The notes: a model not told the origin generated them from the letters alone. A stretch of 64,000 nt of DNA from Megascapheus bottae (GCA_024803745.1 JANJXV010000013.1:2108001-2172000); one strand, 5' to 3'. Positions 35,240-46,861 are shown, counted from the stretch's first letter. Made by a program: numbers and translations.

Positions 35240-35720
35240 GAGAAATATTTGGTGCTCATGATGAGTCTTTATTTCTTAATCAATTAGAAATACACCTACT
35301 ACTCAAATAGCATGGCTTCATTTTCATATATGTACATGGAATATTATTACTGTAATCACCCAACCCTCTCTTTCTTCATCCATTTCTGCTCCCCTTGACC
35401 TCCTCCCCTCCTGACAATACATGCTCAGCTTCCTGGTATTTATGTTGTTAAACTAAAATTTCATTATTCCAAGGAGCCACACCCTTGCAAACCCTTCCAC
35501 ACTACTGCAAATACCACTCCTCAGATTTCATACCTCCCCACAACTATCATACTTCTGATTGCATGTATGCAAATGATCTGTATATGTTCTCATTTATAAT
35601 TTAGATCTAACTTCTTCATAGGAGAGAATGAATCAATTCTTTGTTCTTTGTGCTTGACTTAACTTCACTTAAAATTTTTTCCAGGTCAGTCATTTTTCTT
35701 GCAAATGACATAATATGACT
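35240..35720 (-). mobile_element. Older L1 3' end, minus strand
   Basis: A reversed pyrimidine-rich 3' UTR ('cttgacctcctcccctcctg') is followed at the right by 'cttgacttaacttcacttaaa' and 'tttccaggtcagtcattttt', the reversed end of L1 ORF2. Heavily diverged. Confidence 0.5.
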
Positions 35721-36294
35721 CTCCTGCTGATGGCATCCTCCTTAGGAGGTTGCTCTTACCATACGCGAGGCAATCTGTTAATGTAAAATTCCAAGTGAGT
35801 ACGAATAAATTGTATCCCTTCTCATCACTACTATGAAATAAATATGTCTGCAGGGTTGGGGGACAAGAATGGAAACATCTCATGAAATATCACTGGAGGG
35901 TTCTCCATTCCCCTAGAAGGACATAGCTGAGCCATAATCAAGATGATGTAGCCCCAGGATGCAAGTGTGTTTTCCGATATCTGATTGCACAATCACTATT
36001 CTAAATTAATCTTAGAATTGCCTACTGCTGTGTCCCCATTGCAGTCCGAGCCTAGTCTTTTCATTATCTTTAGCCCGAAGATGTAATGTTTGAATAATAG
36101 AAAGGAAGAAGTAATTTGTGATGTTTGATTAAAATATGAGATAATATTCACTCTCACTGCAATACTTGAAACTCAGCAAATACAATGTATGACAGAAAGC
36201 TAATGATATTTTTATATACATGGGGCACACTAAGGCATGTGTTGGTTTGGAGTAGTCTGCACAGATCCAGGAAATAAGGAGATGTCTTTCCTTA
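35721..36294. other. Unique sequence, no gene seen
   Basis: About 0.55 kb with no recognisable repeat or exon. Its left end may still be L1 ORF2. Confidence 0.4.
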
Positions 36295-36309
36295 GAAAAT
36301 TAAAAAGTA

Positions 36310-36492
36310 GGGGGTGGGAGTGTGGCCTAGTGGTAGAGTGCTTGCCTAGCATGCACAAACACCCCAGTTTGATTCTTTGGTACCACATACATAGAAAAGG
36401 CAAGAAGGGGTGCTACGGCTCAAGTGGTAGAGAAAGCCCAAGGATAGTGCTCAGGCCCTGAGTTCAAGCCCCAAGACTGGCAAAAAATAGAA
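36310..36492 (+). mobile_element. ID-type dimeric SINE (forward) with 15-bp exact TSD
   Basis: 'gggagtgtggcctagtggtag', 'ggtaccacatacatag', a shortened right monomer 'ggctcaagtggtagagaaag' (about 15 bases deleted) and 'ccaagactggc'. GAAAATTAAAAAGTA is repeated exactly at 36295-36309 and 36493-36507. Confidence 0.95.
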
Positions 36493-36770
36493 GAAAATTA
36501 AAAAGTAACAGGGCTCTTTAGTTTTATTACCACACTATGCTGTTGATTCTAAAGAATGCCTAGGACAAAACAGTCCTCCAGTGCAAAACAAAGCTCCTTT
36601 TCTGCTCCACCTGAATTTTGTTGGCATACCTTGCTCACCAGTCCTAGCATTCCCTTTCCAAGGGTTCTTTTGCAGCTCTTGACAATTAGAAGGCCTTATA
36701 ACTGGATGAGAGAAAGAGATCCTGGGAGTCTCACTAAAATGGTTCATCCAGTTTAGTTTACTCAATTAAG

Positions 36771-36771
<1 letters not shown>

Positions 36772-36803
<32 letters not shown>
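36772..36803. repeat. (TG)n microsatellite
   Basis: About 32 bases of TG at the T-tail side of the following reverse SINE. Confidence 0.95.
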
Positions 36804-36804
<1 letters not shown>

Positions 36805-37005
36805 ATGCCAGTACTGTAGATTAAGCTCAGGACCTGGGGACTGTCCCTGAGCCTGTGCTGAAAGCAAATGCTCTACCCCTTGAGCCACACTTCCACTTCT
36901 GATTTGTTTTAGTAGTTAACTGCAGATAACTGTCTCAACTTTTCTGCTCAGCCTGGCTTTGAACCACAAACCCCAGATCTCAGCCTTCTGGATAACTAAA
37001 ATTAA
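36804..37005 (-). mobile_element. B1-type dimeric SINE (reverse)
   Basis: 'attaagctcaggacctgggg', 'ccttgagccacacttcc', 'agttaactgcagataactgt', 'ctggctttgaaccacaaac' and a truncated B1 head 'ggataactaaaatta'. Confidence 0.8.
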
Positions 37006-37179
37006 AGATTTTTAAGTCATTGTTTAGAGACAATGAAATTAAACATCATACTACTTAGGTTTAAAAAACGAAGTAATAGTGCTTACCTATAAAAACTGAG
37101 AACTGTATTACAGATTAGCAGTGAGTAAATATATTTCTGGCACAGAAGAAACTGACAGATGATTTTTCAGAGAGTGCTA

Positions 37180-37380
37180 AGGTATACAGGGGGAGGAAAG
37201 AGATGGACAGAAGAATGGTGAACACAGTTATAATATCCAATGTACATATGCAAAAACAGAGCCCAGTAACTTGAGAGAGTGTGGGAAAGACAGGGAAGAG
37301 GAGAGTAATGTAATAGGTGACACTTATCGAGATGCTTCATATTCATAAATTGACTTGCTGAATTGTAACCCCTGTGTGCA
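37180..37380 (+). mobile_element. Older L1 3' UTR end
   Basis: A purine-rich block is followed by 'gatgcttcatattcataaattg' and 'gctgaattgtaacccctgtg', the typical older L1 3' terminal phrase (also at 53550-53600). The expected AATAAA tail is replaced by the left arm of an inverted repeat. Confidence 0.6.
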
Positions 37381-37471
37381 TTTCATTAGTTTCTGATTCT
37401 TAGAAATCGTTTCCCAACGACACCTTTTCAAGTATGATTAGAGCTTTCTAAGAATCAGAAACTAATGAAAT
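37380..37471. repeat. Perfect 27-bp inverted repeat with 38-nt spacer
   Basis: The left arm at 37380-37406 and the right arm at 37445-37471 are exact reverse complements over 27 bases (core TTTCTGATTCTTAGAAA against TTTCTAAGAATCAGAAA). The spacer is 38 nt. The left arm abuts an L1 3' end. Confidence 0.97.
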
Positions 37472-38403
37472 ACAGATGGACATTAATCTAATGACAATCC
37501 TTAATAAAGACATCAATTAATGGGAAAAATTAAAAGAGAAGAAATATCACAGGAAAACAGTTCTGAAAAGAAGAATAAAATATAGTATACATCTATCCCA
37601 GTCTTTTTGGGGTCCCCAAACGCCCTAGTAATAGAGTCATCAGCTCTCAGTGAATGGAGCTAGGAGTCATTTTAATAGCAGCATAGTGTCCACTCTCCAT
37701 GTTCAAGCTGACAGAAAGCCCTGACCCTCCGTGGGGCTTAGCTTTTAAAGGAAAGCACCATCATTCACCAGGAAAACACCAGCAGCACACACAGGTGGTC
37801 ACAAGGAAAACACCACACGCAGGTGGTCAAGTTTAAGTATTTTTACAAAAAAAGCAAAAACAGAATTAGACAGCTAATCCTGACCGGTTACTATAGTTAC
37901 CACATAAAGATACTCATAATATAAGTAATGGAAAAAATATTTCAGTTTGTTAGAGTTGGTCATTTACTAAGTGATTTTTATTTGCTTTTCAATATGCACT
38001 GTCATATTTTCCTCTCAATATATGTGGCAAAAATCATTTTTAAAGGTATTACCACAGAACTCCAAATGAAATGTGCTTCTCAAAGCTGGGAAGTAAATAC
38101 ACTGATAATATATTTTAGTAAAGAGCATTATTTTCCAGGTTCAATGCTTTGGAGCCTTAATTGCAAAAATAAAAATAGAAAAATAAAAGCAGCATTTGTT
38201 ATATCCAACACTTTGTTTACTCACTTTATTTACTTGGCCTGAAGCAAGTAGCAGTTTCAGCCAATAAACTTTGAAGGATCTTTTATTTCTTGGCCTGCTC
38301 TGTCCCGTGAGATGTGATTTGTGTGATCGGAGTTTGGAAGAAGGTCACCTGCCAAGAGGAGTGAAAAGAAGCTGCACTGTGACATGCAGCATAGGAGAGC
38401 TTA
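37472..38403. other. Unique sequence, no gene seen
   Basis: About 0.9 kb. The 104-codon frame at 37928-38242 is not recognised and has the composition of AT-rich noncoding DNA. A local near-duplicate phrase (GGAAAACACCA...CAGGTGGTCA) occurs at 37770-37830. Confidence 0.5.
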
Positions 38404-38414
38404 GAATGACTTTT

Positions 38415-38647
38415 TTGGGGGGTAAGGGGGCTTGAACTCTGGTTCTGGGCACTGTCCCTGAGCTCTTCAGCTCAAGGTGACTACCCTGCCCCTTGTGCTA
38501 CAACGTCACTTCCCCTTTTCTAGTGATTAATTGGAGATAAAGAGTCTCATATTCTTTAGTGTCCTGGGCTGGCTTTGAACCATACTGCTCAGATCTCCGC
38601 CTCCTGAGTAGCTGGGATTACAGGTGTGAACCACCATGCCTGGCACT
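38415..38647 (-). mobile_element. B1-type dimeric SINE (reverse) with 11-bp TSD
   Basis: Well-preserved reverse copy: 'gggggcttgaactctggttc', 'ttaattggagataaagagtc', 'gctggctttgaaccatactg' and 'gggattacaggtgtgaacca'. GAATGACTTTT is duplicated at 38404-38414 and 38648-38658. Confidence 0.93.
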
Positions 38648-38805
38648 GAATGACTTTTAAATACTCAATACCACACTTTTTTCACAATAAATCATGAATT
38701 TCTGCGTTGGAATTAGGTCTTTGTCTACTACCTTTGATCTGTCCCTGGATATTTCTTTCTTTTTTCCTTGGAAAAGCCTTTTCACCTCCCAAAGTCTTTT
38801 ATATT

Positions 38806-39034
38806 TTTTTATGTTGTGGGACTTGAACTCTGGACCTGAGCATTGTCCCTGATTCCTTCAATTCAATGCTACTGCCCTAACCATTTATCCAGAGCACTAC
38901 GTCAGGTTTTCTGGTGGATACTTGGAGATAAAAGTTTCATTGACTTTAGTGCCTGGGCTGGATTTGAACTGTAATCCTCAGATCTCAGCCTCCTGAGTAG
39001 CTAGAATTACAGGCGTGAGCCACCACAGCCAGGT
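38806..39034 (-). mobile_element. B1-type dimeric SINE (reverse)
   Basis: 'gtgggacttgaactctggac', 'tacttggagataaaagtttc', 'gctggatttgaactgtaatc' and 'gaattacaggcgtgagccac'. It lies about 150 bases from the preceding copy in the same orientation. Sequence differences show two separate insertions rather than a duplication. Confidence 0.9.
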
Positions 39035-39119
39035 TCTCTTTCATCCCCAAGAAAATTAGATTGGATAAGCAGTGGCTGATCTGGCTCAATTTACCCTACA
39101 AACCTCCCCAAAACTCCTT

Positions 39120-39846
39120 TTTTTTTAAATTGTTGGGATATTGTAGAGAGGGGTTACAGTTACATTCATCAGGTAGTAGGTGCATTACTTTTTGCCCTTT
39201 GATACCCCTCTCATGTTTTTTTAATCCACATTTCCCTCCTCCCATTCACTCCCAATCATCTTGTTTCCCCCCCTTCTCTATCCTATTTCAAATAAACAAA
39301 CATATACAATATACTGGGTAACAAAGTCAGAGACAGTAACAATATGAGATTAACCATAAGGGCAAAAAAAGAGAAGAGAAATAATATAGTACATTAAGAA
39401 AAACAATCAGACAAGATAAAGCTCTTGTTTCCATATCCTGGAGATCCTTTCATTTAGTCTCATCCTATATGACCTTATGTATCCAGGTTTTGGGCTATTC
39501 TAATCCTCTGCTAGGAGAGTCCTAGATGTGTTTACCACAAATGAGGGAAACCATTGAGCCTATGTTCCTTTGGGTCTGGCTCACTTCAATTAATATGATT
39601 TTTTTCAAGTCTTTCCATTTCCTTACAAATGGGGTGGTGTCATCCCTTCTGATGGCAACATAGAATTCCATTGTGTATAAATACCACATCTTGTTGATCG
39701 AATCATCTACTGAGGGGCATCTGGGTTGATTCCATGTCTTTGCTGCAATGAGTATCACTGTGCTGGAGGCTTTAGTATGTCCTTGTTTCTGGACATTTGG
39801 GTAAATGTCAAGGAGTGGAATTGCTGGGTCATAGAGGAACTCTATG
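39120..39846 (-). mobile_element. 5'-truncated L1 (about 730 bp), minus strand, type-2 tail
   Basis: Reversed tail 'aaattgttgggatattgtag', 'ttacattcatcaggtagtag' and a pyrimidine block (reversed purine tract). The minus-strand ORF2 end reads KTWNQPRCPSVDDSINKMWY and MEFYVAIRRDDTTPFVRKWK. Near-identical flanks CAAAACTCCTT (39109-39119) and CAAAACTCTT (39847-39856) may be the target-site duplication with one indel. Confidence 0.93.
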
Positions 39847-39856
39847 CAAAACTCTT

Positions 39857-42250
39857 ATCTCATTGTCTAGAAACTATGTATATTTATTTCTTAGTGAGTT
39901 GTACTTATCTAACAGGTAGAATCTAGTATTGTTTTACTAGTTATCCAACAGTAAGTAACTACAAAACATAGACTGGCTTAAATATCCTGCACCTCTGAAG
40001 TCTGCTTTGAACACGACAGAAGATGAATCAAGGGTTGATCCCAGGTCAAATATGACCTTCTCATTCTACTTTCTTGACCATTCATTATTGCCCACCATTT
40101 CACTGCAAATTTCTGCCCTTCTCTGTCTCCAGCTCTGAGGATTCCTTCTCCATCTCTTGCCTTGAATCCTTTTTGGTCTGTCTGAAAAAACAGTATTCTC
40201 AAGTGTCCATAACCACCTTCTCTTTGTCTAAACACAGTCCCCAGTTGAACTCCATTTGTCCCTACTAGGAGATGATGGACAGCCATGTTCCCTCCCCCAT
40301 CCTAGACCTGATTGCTGAAATCCAGACGCTACATGCCCTCCTTACATTTACCTAGGTATCCTAGAAACATTCATCTTCAATATGGTCAGTGTAAATTCCA
40401 TTTTTAATTAGATTTTTCAGTAAGCAAGCCTCATGCCTTTCTCACTTAAACCTAACCGCGAATCTATGACCTATGTCTCCAAATAGCATCTTTTCTTCTC
40501 CCTCCATCTCCATCTCATTTTTCTTATCAACTTGTCTGTACATTACACCAATAACCTAAGAACCAGTCTATTAATAATACCCCCAAATTGTTACTAAATT
40601 TCTTGCCTAAATCCCAGTTGTTTTCATGTTCTCTTTTGTTTGCATTTCTCATCATTACCCACAGAAAGTCTCCATAGTTGGAATGTTGTCTTCTCAGGAA
40701 AAGAGGATGTTTATTAAAAAGAACATTTTAGGTCAACACCCATTAAAGGAAGCAAGAGTGTGTTCAAGCTGTGATGTGGGCCCAGGAACCTTCCTACAGT
40801 GTTGTAGTTCCAGCAATATTAACTCACATTTTAAGTTCCTCACTAACTCAGTTGGGCCTTTTCTGCCTTTTGGCAGAACTGACAATCTTCCCTTCTGCTC
40901 TTGAAGAGAATTCTAAGCACTCAAATTGCAATTCTTTATTATACTTGCTTTCTGACATGTTGACTTGTAGCAGATGCTAAGTTTATAAAAGTCAGACACT
41001 TATCCATTATTTTTCCTAAGCACAAAAATGTACAAAATGTGTCTTAAAATGCTAAGAAAAAGATGGCTACATGGGCAAATAGAGGGATAAGTAAAAACAT
41101 TGTGTGCATTGGAACCTTTGTGAGGCATTAAGACAACTCTCAGTCCTAGTGCAGCATTCCAGACAATAAAGGTATCCTCTCACCTTAATGGGAGAGAGAC
41201 AGGAAGGAGCAGATAAAGTATGATTTTGATAAATGAACTTCAAAGTCAAAGAAACCAGTAAATCTAGGTATAAATAGAAAAATACAATTGGCAAGACAGG
41301 ATTCAGATTTCAAGATTCAGATTCTAAGCTGTAAGTATCAGGAATCCAGGCTAGGAAGATAAAATAAAAATCCCTAACTTAGAAATATGTTATTTTGGGA
41401 AGTTCTTTATTATTATTACTATTATTAATTATCATTATCATTAAGTAGTTGTAAAAAGAGATTACTATTTAACAAATTAGTTTATAATTATTATGTGTTT
41501 TGACCAATAGTACCCTTTTCATCATTCTCCTATCCTTCCCAACCTAAGTTTTGAAGTAGTAAGCTGAGCCAATGCATCATAGAATCCTAGGATGTTATCG
41601 AATAACTTAGAATTCTTTATCTATCTGCATTTATTTTCCAGAGGAGAAATGTTAATGTCCTGAGCAAAGAGAAGTCGTATCTGAAATAATACAATGAGAC
41701 AAATTTCCAAATTATTTGCAGTTAATGAGACCACACCTTTGTTAAAATATATGATAGTGAGAGTACAAAGATGTGTGAGACATGTTGCTTTCCATCACAA
41801 AGTCCACAATATTCCGGTAAGCAAATCAATGTAATCAAGAGATTATAATCTAGTGTGCTAAGTGTTGTAATATGACATTGTTTGATTAGAAATGCCAGAG
41901 GTCAGGTTTTCAGAATTGTCTTGTGGGGGGAATATTCACTTGTTCTGGTAATAGAAAATGAGCATGGTGCACAAGGATAAAGTTTAATATGAAATCAAAG
42001 ATTCAGAGGATTACAATCTTTCCTCGGAGAATTAATTTCCTCTCTCGGGTTGACAAAAGATCACAGATACTGGCAGACTGGAAAAGACAAGTATATCTGG
42101 ATTGAAAGAGGAAGGGAGTCCCTTTCTGCCACATTTATCTCTGGGTTTAGTTGCTTCTGCCTCACTCAGTTCTAGGGATTCCCAGTAACCTCAACATGAA
42201 CAACTCATTCCAGGGTTTTTTAGTGGAATCCGTTTAATGTGTGTTCACTT
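39857..42250. other. SINE-free unique sequence, 2.4 kb
   Basis: No gene and no clear transposon is recognised. An (ATT)n-like patch lies at 41408-41450. Open frames on both strands at 39978-40286 and 40626-40980 overlap each other and match nothing I know. Confidence 0.5.
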
Positions 42251-42256
42251 ATGTGT

Positions 42257-42321
<65 letters not shown>
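42251..42321. repeat. (TG)n microsatellite, about 70 bp
   Basis: A long TG run with GC interruptions at the left end. It produces a histidine-threonine run in an opposite-strand frame, which is an artefact. Confidence 0.96.
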
Positions 42322-42322
<1 letters not shown>

Positions 42323-44335
42323 AAAAAGGAAAGGAAGGGAAGAAAGGAGAGAGAATGATCTGTGTCTTAGAGAAAAGGAATAAAAGCCAATAGTGTCATT
42401 TTTGAAAGCTGCTCTTGAATATAACTTCATGACAATTTTAGTATCACAATAATCTCATAAGCCATTCAGAGCAAAATTTGAAAATCTTTGCTCCTCAGTG
42501 TTGCTGTATTAAATGAGTCAAACTGATACATCCCTCAGATGCAACCTTGGGAAATAAACTAGAAAGAGAGGTTGGCTATGCATTTGACCTAATAAAACTT
42601 TGTCTCATAAAGAGAGAATTAGTAATTTTCCAAGCATTCATTTGATTCACTATTCTTCAGTTTCTATCTGTAACTAGCTCAATAATGAAGCTCTCTTATA
42701 GAAAAAAATGTTGAGGGACATGAAGATTTAAAAAAAACCTTAAAATTGAAAAGTGTCCAAATATAAAATATACTAAATTCACTTACTTTTAATCCCTGGA
42801 TAAAACTAAAATTTAAATTCTGAAAAGTTCCCAAATTGAACTCAGACTGTATTCAACTTATTTCAGCATGAAGATACATCCTCCTCAAGAGTTCTTAGCA
42901 GTTTCCCTGGTTTGTCTCTTAAGGCTATTGCCATTTCAAAATGGAAACACACACACACAGCAATGATGCTTTTGTTGAAAAAAACAGCTGGTACCAGTTG
43001 TTCTTGGATCAGTCAGTAGTACAATTTTATTTCTAAATTTATTGTTATTCTTAGCACGAGACCACATTTCCTTTTTATGAATTGTCTCTTCTCAAAGAAA
43101 TTTCCACCAAATTAGAAGTAATTTTAATGACCATAATAGCAGAGTTTGAGTCTTCATCAGTCTCACTCATGGCCAGTTACTTGTATATCGTTATGTTTTC
43201 ATTGTTATATCATTTTGTATAATTAGAGTATAATGTAAGTACCTACAGAATCTGGAAATGAGGCACAAGCACTAGCTCAAGAAAAAAAGACAAGAAGAAT
43301 TGAAATAAAATGGCATTCTATTTAATTCAAAAGTAAACTATCAAAGTACTTATTTCTTGGTTGAAAGCTAATTCCTTAGCCTCCAAACCAAAGTAAAATG
43401 AAGACATTCACTAGGCTTAAAAGAAGTTCATGGGGAAAAATCAAGAATGTAAATAGCAGAATGAGCATTCCACCAGAGTCTACAACCTCTTGTATCATAA
43501 TCATTTCCAAGCCTATTTGCTCAATTCTAATTTAAATTTATTTTTCAATGTAGATTTATTCCATAGTACCTAATCCCAAACACCATGAAAATAATTTCTT
43601 TTATTTATATATAGTATTCTTCCTTTGCGAGTTATGAAGTTACTCTTTTTGGCTTCCTCTATAGCTATGGACAAAGTAATAAAGTAAGTCTGCTCAGAAG
43701 AGTAAAGCATAGTTGGAAATCTTGTTGACGACAAAATAGCTATGCCATGCGCAAGAATATTACCTGTCTTTCTGTCCCTCGAGCATTCTCAAGTGGCTTC
43801 TCTATCTCACAAAATGACCTCTCTTGATGGATCATAAAACAGACACACTCCATCTACCAGGGAAAAACATTCTTTCTTCCTGACAGTTTAACACTATCCA
43901 GAAATTGTTGAACTGTAGATGTAGGATTCAGACTTATAGAAAGACAGCTAATGCTATCTGTATCTCCACTCGCACTTCAGAATGAGACAATTACATTATC
44001 CATCACAGATGAACTTCTACCCAGAGATGCTTACAGCCAGATGTCAACCTCCTAACATACCAGTTCCAATGAGATCAAGATAATGAGTTAAAGGACAGCA
44101 GAGCTCAAAAACCAGATCTTGGTGACAGACAATCTGGGATGGGTTGGCTATGGTCATACAGGAATTCAAGGGAAAGAAAAATTTATGGAAAGAATGGAGA
44201 TTAGTACATCAACAATACAATCTATTTGTTAAAGAATGAACGATAGCTTTAAAGATTCTATCCTTTGATACCTGGATTGTTTAGGAGATGGAAAAAGTTC
44301 TGTAACCCCCAAAAGCAGCCTAGTAGATATAATGA
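42322..44335. other. SINE-free unique sequence, 2 kb
   Basis: No repeat or exon recognised. A short (CA)5 lies at about 42949. Stops are frequent in all frames. Confidence 0.5.
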
Positions 44336-44339
44336 GCCT

Positions 44340-45215
44340 CTCATGGGAGGTGTGTTGAAAACTTGCTCCCAAAATGGTAGCACTATTGAGAGGAAAGTGG
44401 ATTAGTCATTAGGACTCTTGTCAATGAACTGAGGCATTGATTGACTGATACTGAATGATTATTGGAGACTGGGACTTATTTGGAGGAAGCAAGTTACTCA
44501 GAGTGTCCTTTTTTATCTTTTACATTTCTTTTTTTAATTGTAATTAATAGAAGGGTTACATGATATTTGCCAGATAGGAGGTGCATTAATTCACATACAT
44601 TGATACCCTTTCACATGTCTTGATCCCCATTTTCCTCCTCCCACCCCCACCCCTCATCTTGTTTTCCTCCCTTCCCTATCCAATTTCAAATAACCAAATA
44701 CAAATATATCCGATATATCAGGTAACAAAGTGGGATACTGTAACAATATAAGATAACCAAGGGACAGCAAAAAACATGAGAGATGACATAGTACATTAAG
44801 GACAACAATCATTCATTATATGGCTTTTGTTTCTATACCCTAGAGGTCCTTTCATTTAGTGTCATACTATATGGCCTTATGTATCAAGGTTTTGCTCTAT
44901 TGCAAATCTCTGCTAGGGGAGCCCAAGGTTTCTACTGATTATGACAAATGAGGGAAACCATTGAGCCTAAGACTTTTGAAGAGCAGAATTTGTCTCTGAC
45001 TCTTTTCTTTCTGCTTTCTGGAAGATACTACCCCCTGCCTTGCTCTTCCACCATCATGGTTTTCTCTCATCACAAGCCCAAAAGCAAAAAGCCATCAACC
45101 ATGGACTGGAACCACTATAACTATGAGCCAGAATAAGTCTTTGCTTCCTTAAGTTGATAATCTCAGTTACTTTGTCCCAGACATGAAAGGCCACCACTTT
45201 GGAGTTATCCAGGGC
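44340..45215 (+). mobile_element. MaLR-type LTR, interrupted by an L1
   Basis: Left part: 'tgtgttgaaaacttgctccc', 'ggtagcactattgagagg', 'aggcattgattgactg'. Right part after the L1: 'cttgctcttccaccatcatgg', 'accatggactggaaccac', 'gagccagaataagtctttgc', 'cttaagttgataatctcag'. The order and the GAGCCAGAATAA...CCTTAAGTTG end fit an ERVL-MaLR LTR. I see no internal retroviral sequence. The L1 at 44529-44969 was inserted later. Confidence 0.65.
44529..44969 (-). mobile_element. 5'-truncated L1 (about 440 bp), minus strand
   Basis: Reversed tail 'aattgtaattaatagaaggg', 'catgatatttgccagatagg', pyrimidine block and 'gggaaaccattgagcctaag', almost collinear with the L1 at 31359. It contains 3' UTR and only the last few ORF2 codons. 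The target-site duplication is unclear. Confidence 0.93.
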
Positions 45216-45578
45216 CAAACCCTCAACAGCTGGTACATTGTCTAATTGTATGAGTAAACCAGTATTCTCCTGTCCAACCACTGCTCCAAAACCAGTGTTT
45301 GAGCAAATCTAAATACATTCATCCTTTGTATTTCCTAGGAGAGATTTAAGAAAAGATTTCTCTTAGAATTGCTAATGTCAGCATGCAAAGAATCCTATAT
45401 TTTTCAATCTTTCTGAAGTCAATCATTTCTTTTAGTAACAAGATTCTGAGATCTTGAGAGGTGAGCAAAATTTTCTACATGTGAAAGGTGAGGCCAAATT
45501 GGCTCAGTAATCTTTTTTTTTAACTTTTGAAAGATTCCTTTTCTTTTAGGATTTCTTTAAAAATATATGTATTTATAG
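45216..45578. other. Unique sequence, no gene seen
   Basis: About 0.36 kb between the MaLR LTR and a SINE. Nothing recognised. Confidence 0.5.
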
Positions 45579-45758
45579 GTCAGGGGTTTGGTCTAGTGGT
45601 AGAGTGCTTGCCTAGTATGCTCAAAGACCCAGGTTCAATTCCTCAGTACCACATATGTAGAAAAAAGCTGAAAGAGGTGCTTTGGCTCAAGTGGCAGACC
45701 ACTAGCCTTGGGAAAGCCCAAGGACAGTGCTCAAGCCCTGAATTCAAGCCCCAGAAGC

Positions 45759-45761
<3 letters not shown>
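45579..45761 (+). mobile_element. ID-type dimeric SINE (forward) with CA-repeat tail
   Basis: 'gtcaggggtttggtctagtgg', 'cccaggttcaattcctcag', right monomer 'ttggctcaagtggcagacc', ending 'caagccccagaagc'. The tail, normally A-rich, is a CA microsatellite. Confidence 0.92.

Positions 45762-45816
<55 letters not shown>
45762..45816. repeat. (CA)n microsatellite in a SINE tail
   Basis: About 55 bases of pure CA directly following a SINE body. Confidence 0.97.
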
Positions 45817-45820
<4 letters not shown>

Positions 45821-46480
45821 CTTTTAGTAGTTGTACAAAGGAGCTGCCATTTGTTTCCCTCATTTGTAATAATTAGTACACATCTAGGACTCTCTTAGAA
45901 GAGGATTACAATAGCACAAAACCTAGGTACATAAGGTCATACAGGATGACACTAAATGAAATAAACACTAGGATATAAAAACAAGGGCTTTATCTTGTGT
46001 AATTGTTGTTCTTAATGTACTATGTTATTTCTCTTCTCTGTTTTTGCCCTTATGGTTACTACATCTGACTTTGTTACCTGGTATATTGTACATACATTTG
46101 TTTATTTGAAATAGGAAATGGAAAGGGGGAAAACAAGATGATTGGGAGGGGGTTGGGGGAGAGAAATGGGGACAAAATCATGAGAAGAGGTATCAATGTG
46201 TAAGAAGTAATGCACCTACTACCTGACAAATGTAACTGTAACCCCTCTATACATTATATCGACAATAAAAAAGACATAAAAAAGGAGTTGTCATTTAATA
46301 AAACAGTTTATGAATATGATGTATCTTCATCAATGTCCCCTCTTTCCTCATTCTCCCCATCCGGCCCAATTCCATGCCTTTCCTCAATTCTCTTAATTTT
46401 GAAGGTTATGCATTGAATTTTATGACTGCATTCTCCCTTCCTCTCTTCTGTTGTCATTTTTATACATGTATTTTAAATTG
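45817..46480 (-). mobile_element. Older L1 3' end, minus strand, split by a younger L1
   Basis: Left part 'gttgtacaaaggagctgcca' and right part 'aaacagtttatgaatatgatgtatc', 'ttcatcaatgtcccct', 'cttaattttgaaggttatgc' join to match the L1 piece at 13896-14100 block by block. The 428-bp interruption is a separate plus-strand L1. Confidence 0.8.
45853..46280 (+). mobile_element. 5'-truncated L1 (428 bp) nested in an older L1, 16-bp TSD
   Basis: It runs from the ORF2 stop region ('gtttccctcatttgtaataa') through 'cttaatgtactatgttatt', the G-rich purine tract and 'tgacaaatgtaactgtaacc' to 'gacaataaaaaagacataaaa'. Flanks at 45837-45852 and 46281-46296 agree at 14 of 16 positions. Confidence 0.95.
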
Positions 46481-46674
46481 GGTTCCTACTTTACTCTACC
46501 TATAACAATGTATCTACACAACTCTGAAAGCTCTGAAGCCATAAACTCTCTCCAGACAGAAATTCAGGCAGAAATGAAATCAAAGCACTAAGAATTTATG
46601 AAAGGGGGAATAAAGAAAGGTGGTACTATTCTTGGTTCTGAAATAGAAAAAGCATACTCAGAAATAAAGGGAAG

Positions 46675-46861
46675 GGCCAGGAGTTTGGCATAGTGGTAGA
46701 GTGCTTGCCTAGCATGCACGAAGACCTGATTCGATTCCTCGACACTACATACATAGAAAAAGCCAGAAGCGGTGCTGTGGCTCAAGTGGTAGAGTTGTAG
46801 CCTTGAGATAGTCCAAGGACAGTGCTCAGGCCCCAGAGTTCAAGTCCCAGGGCTGGCAAAA
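46675..46861 (+). mobile_element. ID-type dimeric SINE (forward)
   Basis: 'ccaggagtttggcatagtgg', 'gacctgattcgattcctcg', right monomer 'gtggctcaagtggtagagt', ending 'gtcccagggctggc'. The tail continues into a GGAA repeat. Confidence 0.92.

Noticed and set aside
38415..39034. Two neighbouring reverse B1-type SINEs that might be a segmental duplication
   Set aside because: They differ at many positions, flanking DNA is not shared, and the first has its own target-site duplication.
40626..40980. Two overlapping plus-strand frames of 92 and 69 codons
   Set aside because: They overlap in different frames, match no known family and lack splice or promoter context.
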